A DNA stretch of 14,577 bases, taken from assembly GCA_001953115.1 (NCBI GenBank), contig LSSL01004482.1, forward strand, positions 1 through 14,577, read 5' to 3'. A model generated the notes under the pieces. It did not search any database, was not told where the DNA came from, and worked only from the letters and a program-made list of their open reading frames with translations. Within the stretch, counting starts at the first letter, position 1; every line of letters begins with the position of its first letter. Position numbers and translations under genes: made by a program. This DNA is from Smittium mucronatum (taxonomy: Eukaryota; Kickxellomycota; Harpellomycetes; Harpellales; Legeriomycetaceae). Below are positions 9,933 to 14,577 of the stretch, one piece after another.

Positions 9933-9972
9933 CGGTATTCAGTCGCTAGAGCGACAGGCGGGAACGGTATGG
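9933..9972. other. GC-rich islet with a perfect hairpin, possible transposon end
   Basis: 24 of 40 bases are G or C in a background near 17-20%. GTCGCT (9942-9947) and AGCGAC (9950-9955) form a perfect 6-bp stem around an AG loop, and CGGTAT occurs as a direct repeat at 9933-9938 and 9965-9970. CTAG follows at 9979-9982. A GC-rich hairpin near a CTRR end is the 3' signature of Helitrons, but here the gap (about 23 bp) is longer than usual and the next base is C rather than T, so this is only suggestive. The islet lies 150 bp downstream of the HTH-like remnant. Confidence 0.35.
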
Positions 9973-10238
9973 AATTTACTAGCTATAATTTTAATTTTTT
10001 AATTTTTTATTAGAAGCTGTGTATATGTTAAAATGACTTAAATAAATCCATTAAAAAACTAATTATATTATTTGATATTCTCAAAAAATATATTCGAAAA
10101 AAATAAAAATAAAAAAACTTTAGAAAAATTCGATTGGTTCTCAAAACTGAGAAGTTTAGAACTAAGTTTGTCTATATTTTTTTAATTTATTTAAAATAAG
10201 ATAAATAATTAATCTTTAAATTTTTAATAGAACTTATA

Positions 10239-10248
10239 CCCCCCCCCC
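10239..10248. repeat. C10 homopolymer tract
   Basis: Ten C in a row. At about 10% C such a run is not expected by chance. It could be a slippage-prone tract, a quadruplex-forming site (G10 on the minus strand), or an assembly or sequencing artefact. Confidence 0.8.
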
Positions 10249-10345
10249 ATTTACCGTATTTAAACTAATTTTTTGGTGCAATAGCATATAAATTATAACA
10301 CGAATTGCTAATTTTAATATCTAAACTTGTGATAATTATTGTTGA

Positions 10346-10361
10346 TTTTTTTTAAAAAAAA
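10346..10361. other. T8-A8 tract junction
   Basis: Eight T followed directly by eight A, then GCAG. Confidence 0.6.
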
Positions 10362-11342
10362 GCAGATAAAAAATATCACGCACAGAAATTTAAAACACGC
10401 TAGTTATAATAAGTTTCATCCAAAAAATAATCGACATATTTAATAATATTTATAAAAAAGGTAAAAAATAATATTCCAAATTTAATTTTTAATGCATGAT
10501 TTTTTTTATATAAAAAAAAAAGAAATAGAAATTAATAATAGAGTCTATTTTCTATTTAAAAATATCTTCAATGTTTTTTTTACTGAATATGCGATTATTA
10601 TTGGTATTTTTTCGTTCATGTATTTTTTATGTAAATAGATATTTTGGAAATTGGTTTCATTTAAAAAAATATATTATTTTAAAATAAATAGCATACACTC
10701 TTGTTTTGAAGAAAAAATATATATATATTCAAAGGATCAATTAATTCGATATATAAACGATATTAAAAAAAGAAGCAAATAAATACTAACATATATGTTT
10801 AATTTTTTCTAAAAATAATATTCCATTTAAAGGTAAATCATATTTGGAGATGAAAAACTTCATTTAATATTTTAAAAAAATTTATGTTCAAAATTTATCC
10901 TTTTTATTTTTTAAATTGAATTTAGTTTTTTTATTTTATTTTTTTATACTCAATGCACTCAATTTGAAAATACAAGAAAAAACTGCCTTTTTTTTTTAAT
11001 CTTGTTATTTTTTTGGAAAATTATTTCATTAAATATATTTCTAATTGATTTATATACCATCTTCTATTGAAAAATATGTTGTGAGAAAATTAAACGAAAA
11101 TTTTCAAAAAATCAATATAAAATCTGTAAAAAGTAAAGTGTAAAAAAATTGTATATGTATACGATATATAATTGCTTTGAATTGTTCTATATGATTCTGA
11201 AAAAGCTCATATGTTTAAAAAAATATTAAATTTAATGAGAATAAAAAATCTTATTTTGAAAAATTTTGTATTTGGTGTTGTATGTTATTAATTAAATTTC
11301 AGGATAAATTTATATCTTGGTAGCTATTCACGGTTATTGCGA

Positions 11343-11417
11343 TACTTTAATGGGGGTTTCATAACAATAGAGTCTTTTTTTCATTCCAATAGACACTTTT
11401 CTATATTTGCGGGGTTA
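11343..11417 (-). repeat. left arm with two 22-bp units
   Basis: Inverted partner of 11579-11675. Read on the minus strand it carries two copies of the TCTATTGNNATGA unit and begins with ACCCC. Confidence 0.7.
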
Positions 11418-11578
11418 TTTTTTTGATAAAAATATCAAAAGCGTTATTATTGGACTTAATAATTATTTATACCAATTAAAAAGCAAATAATAATAATACC
11501 TAAGAACAATAAGATTTTAATCAATCATGACATATATTAATGCTTAAAAGTTAAAAATAATTATTGGGTATAAGAATG

Positions 11579-11675
11579 ACCCCCACAGATCCAGAAAAAA
11601 AGGTCTATTGGAATGAAAAAAAGGGTCTGTTGTAATGAGAAAAGGTTTCTATTGGAGTGAAAACCTCTTTAATAA
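11579..11675 (+). repeat. right arm with three 22-bp units
   Basis: Three head-to-tail copies of the TCTATTGGAATGA-type unit at 11604, 11626 and 11648, preceded by ACCCC and a degenerate block ending in A-rich sequence. Confidence 0.75.
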
Positions 11676-12015
11676 TTTTTAAAAAAAATTAATAGATTTA
11701 AACTTTGATTTTTATAATTTTATATTATTTAAATGGATATATCTTGTATATGGTCTTGATTTAATGGTGTTTTTGATTATTTTTTGTGATTTTGGTTTTT
11801 AAGTGATTTTGATACTGCATCCTTTTAACAGCTTTTTATTGGAATACAAATTAAATTAATTTATGGGTTTATCCAATACATTTTTATTTTTAATTTATCT
11901 ATGAAATTTAAGCTCCAATTATGTGATGTAGTTTTATGCGCATATTTTTGAGGGTTATTAAATAATGGATAGGCTCTAAAAATTATTAATTTCAAAAATA
12001 GAACTGCATAGTCAC

Positions 12016-12034
12016 TTTTTTTTTAAAAAAAAAA
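12016..12034. other. T9-A10 tract junction
   Basis: Nine T followed directly by ten A, then TCAGGA. It lies inside the larger inverted-repeat pair. Confidence 0.6.
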
Positions 12035-12090
12035 TCAGGATCCTTATATTTTTATGCGATTATTAAAATCGTATTTTTTTTCATATCTAT

Positions 12091-12122
12091 TCTAATACTC
12101 TAATACTCTAATACTCTAATAA
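12091..12122. repeat. 8-bp tandem repeat, about four copies
   Basis: TCTAATAC is repeated head to tail at 12091, 12099 and 12107, with a partial fourth copy at 12115. Confidence 0.85.
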
Positions 12123-12268
12123 TCTTAATATCAAAACTGAAATCAATAGAACAGATTTTTGTGTTGTGGAAATTAAATCTGAATATAATATATAATTAAA
12201 TTGTTAAGCCTGTCATTGTTTTGAATATATTTTGTGTTAATAGAATCTGTAATACTATTTTAGCATAA

Positions 12269-12481
12269 AGTATACCTATTAGATTATATAATAATCTAAA
12301 AATAAAAATCACCAAAGAAATGTTAAAAAACAAAAAATGTAGCTTCCCAGTTAAAACTGTTTATAAAGCTAACTATTTCATTCAAAATTTGAAGGGTTGA
12401 TAAAATACGTATTTCTCAGCCGATATGAAATCAAATAGAACTTATTTTAGTTATTTATATTATATTGTAATCATGAGTTTT
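12269..12481 (+). pseudogene. stop-poor stretch inside the inverted-repeat pair
   Basis: The frame has 43 open codons, two adjacent stops (12398-12403), then 26 more open codons. An in-frame ATG lies at 12320. The middle reads KCSFPVKTVYKANYFIQNLK, not obviously low-complexity. If the flanking inverted repeats bound a transposon, this is where coding remains might be expected. No family is recognised and the length is within chance. Confidence 0.15.
12279..12299. repeat. perfect 9-bp inverted repeat
   Basis: TTAGATTAT and ATAATCTAA flank ATA. It is entirely AT-rich apart from one G-C pair, so chance is quite possible. Confidence 0.4.
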
Positions 12482-12980
12482 TAAATTATAAATACACTGG
12501 TACACAATCAAGATGTTTAAGAAATATGTCCAAAAAAGTGCAAATTTTTTCAATGCCTTATTTTTTTGACTAAAAAACATTATATCAATCTATTTAAGAG
12601 CAACTGTAAAATCATAAACTCAATTTCTTTTTGATAACAGAGCTCTAAATCTAAGAAATACAATTTTAATTTTTAAAAACTTCGCTCAACTTTTTAAATA
12701 TTTTCAAATTTTATAAATATCAACCCAAAAATGAGTAAAAATTTATCATTTTTTAGATAAAAATGGTTTTATTTACTATTCTTTACCTTTAATAAATACT
12801 ATACATTAATTAAATTTCAATTTAATCTTTTTGTGATTGAAAGTGAGATAGATTTGTTATTATATTTTAATTAAAAGTATTATCAATTAAAAATATGTTA
12901 ATTTTGAAATACAACTTATAGCTTTCCAAGTAGATTTATTTAAAAGTTATCAGCAATTTAAAAAAATAAATATTTATATT

Positions 12981-13016
12981 GACACTGACACTGACACTGA
13001 CACTAACACTGATATT
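12981..13016. repeat. GACACT hexamer tandem repeat
   Basis: Four perfect GACACT copies (12981-13004), then AACACT and GATATT as decaying units. Its 50% GC composition is foreign to the surroundings. Confidence 0.9.
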
Positions 13017-13251
13017 ACAAGTCTGATTAAAGATATTATGGTAAATTGGACCTAAAGGTAAACTTTCGGGGTCAAAGCTATCATTTAGTGACAATATAAT
13101 CTAATTTGGAATAAGCTTTTTTATTATATTTTATTGGACCAAATGAAAATTTCGTAAAATCTTCAATTATTTCATTGGATAAACGGATATACTAATAAAA
13201 ATAATCGACCGAAAATTGGTGGTTCAATATCTTTTAATTGATAACCATCAA

Positions 13252-13334
13252 AAAAATATCAAAATCACTTGAAAATCAAAATCAAAATCACCAAAAAATA
13301 ATCAAAACCAGCTGTAAATCAAAACCACATATAA
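13252..13334. repeat. degenerate ATCAAAA-type tandem repeat within the right arm
   Basis: Several ATCAAAA/ATCAAAATC units in a row, interrupted by short insertions. This is the complement of the left arm at 11744-11813, with extra copies here. Confidence 0.6.
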
Positions 13335-13345
13335 CATATATGCAT

Positions 13346-14577
13346 ATATATTACACCGTACATAATATTTTTTCACATTATATACTACATCTTTTCCGCG
13401 GGTAAGATAAAATATTTATAAAGTAATATTGGGATATATTAGTAAATACAAATTTAATTTAATCAATTGATTTTCTATCGAAATATAATATATACCCCTT
13501 AAAACCCCATATTTTATTGTTTTATTATGATAAAGATTGAGGTTGGTGTTTCTAACTTATTAAAAAAAAATTATTTTTCGATAATTGTTATTTTACAACA
13601 AACTCTCTTTTTAAAATTTAAATTATTTTTTTAATTATAAGAAACATAAAATATGGCTATAACTCTATTATTTTAGAAAAAATTTGCATTTTATTCATAA
13701 TTTTTTAACTTTTTTTTGGAAATTAATGTGCCAAAAAATTTAATAAATTATTTTTACTTCCTTTTAATTAAAACAAAGAGATAATAATTTTTTTCTAATC
13801 ATTATTTGAATTCTTAGATGCCATATTACTGATGATTTATGCATTTAATAATTATAATAATAAGATATTTATTAAAATTAAAACATTATTTCATCTAAAT
13901 GAGAATTTGATTTATAAATAATTGTAAAAAAATGAAGATTTTATTTCAATTTTTTAAAAATTAAGTATAATCGACTTATACTATTATATTCGTATCAGAA
14001 TAAAAGATGTATCATATACAGAAAAAATATTTCTTCACATAGAGAATCAATATTATTTACGACGATATATCTCATATGAAAAATTCCACCCTGAAAAAAA
14101 TATATTCTCAAATATCAAATTTAGCCCTAAATTTTAACTGATTTTTTTTTTCATTTATTTTTACCTAACTTGATTTGAAAATTTATACATATTGAACTTG
14201 TATAAAATTAAAGAACAAAGTATACAATTTTAATTTCGATAAAGTTTTTTTTGGGATATAATCATTCAAATAAACCAATTGTAATTTTTTTAAGTGAATG
14301 ATAATTTTTTATTTCCTTTTTTTAATTGGTATAATTGTACAAAATCACTTATATTGGCAGAAAATTGTGTAAATATTATAGCTAGACTAAAAATAAAGAT
14401 ATATAGTTGAAATATTTGGATTATTTGTGATAAATAGTTTTATGTTTTATATTTTCATATTCTCATATATATTAGTAATACGCCAAAAGTATTCAAAAAT
14501 AAGTTTTATTATAGTTTAGACAGTAAAATATATTAATTTAGTTTATTTTAATCTAATAAAAAAAATAGTTTAAAAAC
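13346..14577. other. AT-rich spacer without a gene
   Basis: No gene, RNA or repeat family was recognised to the right edge. A single CCGCGG at about 13396-13401 is the only GC-rich spot. Confidence 0.6.

Larger units (their letters stand above)
9983..11342. other. AT-rich spacer without a convincing gene
   Basis: It contains the C10 tract and a T8-A8 junction. One short ATG-started frame at 10571-10687 (38 codons, hydrophobic, MFFLLNMRLLLVFFRSCIF at its start) is open but unsupported by any signal; random T-rich sequence gives such peptides readily. Confidence 0.55.
11343..11675. mobile_element. foldback/MITE-like element with 22-bp iterated arms, about 333 bp
   Basis: A 21-base block matches perfectly in inverted orientation between 11374-11394 and 11603-11623 (core TCTATTGGAATGAAAAAAAG). 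In the right arm this unit recurs in varied form: TCTATTGGAATGA at 11604, TCTGTTGTAATGA at 11626 and TCTATTGGAGTGA at 11648, exactly 22 bp apart. The left arm has complementary copies at 11381-11393 and 11359-11371, also 22 bp apart. Both arms start inside with ACCCC and end outside with related AACC...TTTAAT sequence. The right arm has one more unit than the left. About 160 bp of AT-rich sequence separate the arms and nothing codes. Iterated terminal units fit a non-autonomous foldback DNA transposon. Confidence 0.75.
11733..13345. mobile_element. larger inverted-repeat pair enclosing about 1.3 kb
   Basis: The left arm near 11733-11813 matches the complement of 13252-13345 closely. Both contain TTGATTATTTTTT, then GTGATTTTG, then AAGTGATTTTGATA in the same order; the right arm has an extra TTTTGA-type repeat. 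Further in, TTTATCCAAT at about 11869-11878 pairs with ATTGGATAAA at 13173-13182. Part of the arms is low-complexity (ATCAAAA-type), which weakens the case, but the shared order and the outer match make chance unlikely. The interior holds an 8-bp tandem array, a hexamer array and a stop-poor stretch. No transposase was found. The left boundary lies about 60 bp from the preceding foldback element. Confidence 0.5.

Noticed and set aside
9933..9982. Calling the GC islet a Helitron 3' end outright
   Set aside because: The hairpin-to-CTAG distance is longer than usual, the following base is C rather than T, and no Rep/helicase remains or matching 5' end were seen.
10571..10687. ATG-started 38-codon hydrophobic frame that could be a small membrane protein
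   Set aside because: T-rich random sequence produces F/L/I/Y-rich peptides. No conserved neighbour, promoter or second copy supports it.
13255..13330. Regular ATCAAAA repeats as a possible CRISPR-like array
   Set aside because: Units are only 6-9 bp, with no unique spacers of even length. This is simple-sequence repeat within an inverted-repeat arm.

Overview
This 14.6-kb window is extremely A+T-rich (roughly 80-85% by eye; many 60-base lines hold only 5-10 G or C). It contains no convincing intact gene. The longest open reading frame has 65 codons, starts at TTG and has the residue make-up of random AT-rich sequence. No tRNA, rRNA or CRISPR array was recognised. The texture is that of gene-poor nuclear DNA from a very AT-rich eukaryote: homopolymer runs, TAA and TA microsatellites, scattered GC-richer islets, and decayed foldback (inverted-repeat) elements. 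Candidates include a microsporidian with an expanded genome, an anaerobic gut fungus or another AT-rich protist or fungus. The sequence alone does not decide between them.

Layout. The left end (50-530) is distinctly GC-richer than the rest. It keeps one frame with only three stops in 117 codons, which I read as a decayed protein gene, possibly a transposase. It is followed by a terminator-like hairpin (655-676). From 0.7 to 6.0 kb there is mainly AT-rich spacer with simple repeats, palindromes and chance-length open frames. At 6.08-6.76 kb lies a clear foldback element whose arms (about 165 bp each, 82% identical over a counted 78-bp block) carry a motif repeated every 20 bp. Spacer follows to 9.3 kb. 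At 9.34-9.78 kb one frame holds a helix-turn-helix-like remnant resembling Tc1/mariner-type transposases. A 40-bp islet of 60% GC with a perfect hairpin sits at 9933-9972.

At 11.34-11.68 kb a 333-bp foldback element carries 22-bp iterated units in both arms. Only about 60 bp further on begins a larger inverted-repeat pair (11.73-13.35 kb) that encloses two short tandem arrays and a stop-poor stretch. The rest, to 14.58 kb, is spacer.

A separate pattern cuts across the window: five tracts of at least seven T followed directly by at least seven A, none in the opposite A-then-T order, and all with C two bases after the A run. No genes here can be said to work together. The biology visible is that of transposon relics and repeat structures in a gene desert. 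The minus strand was read less thoroughly than the plus strand.
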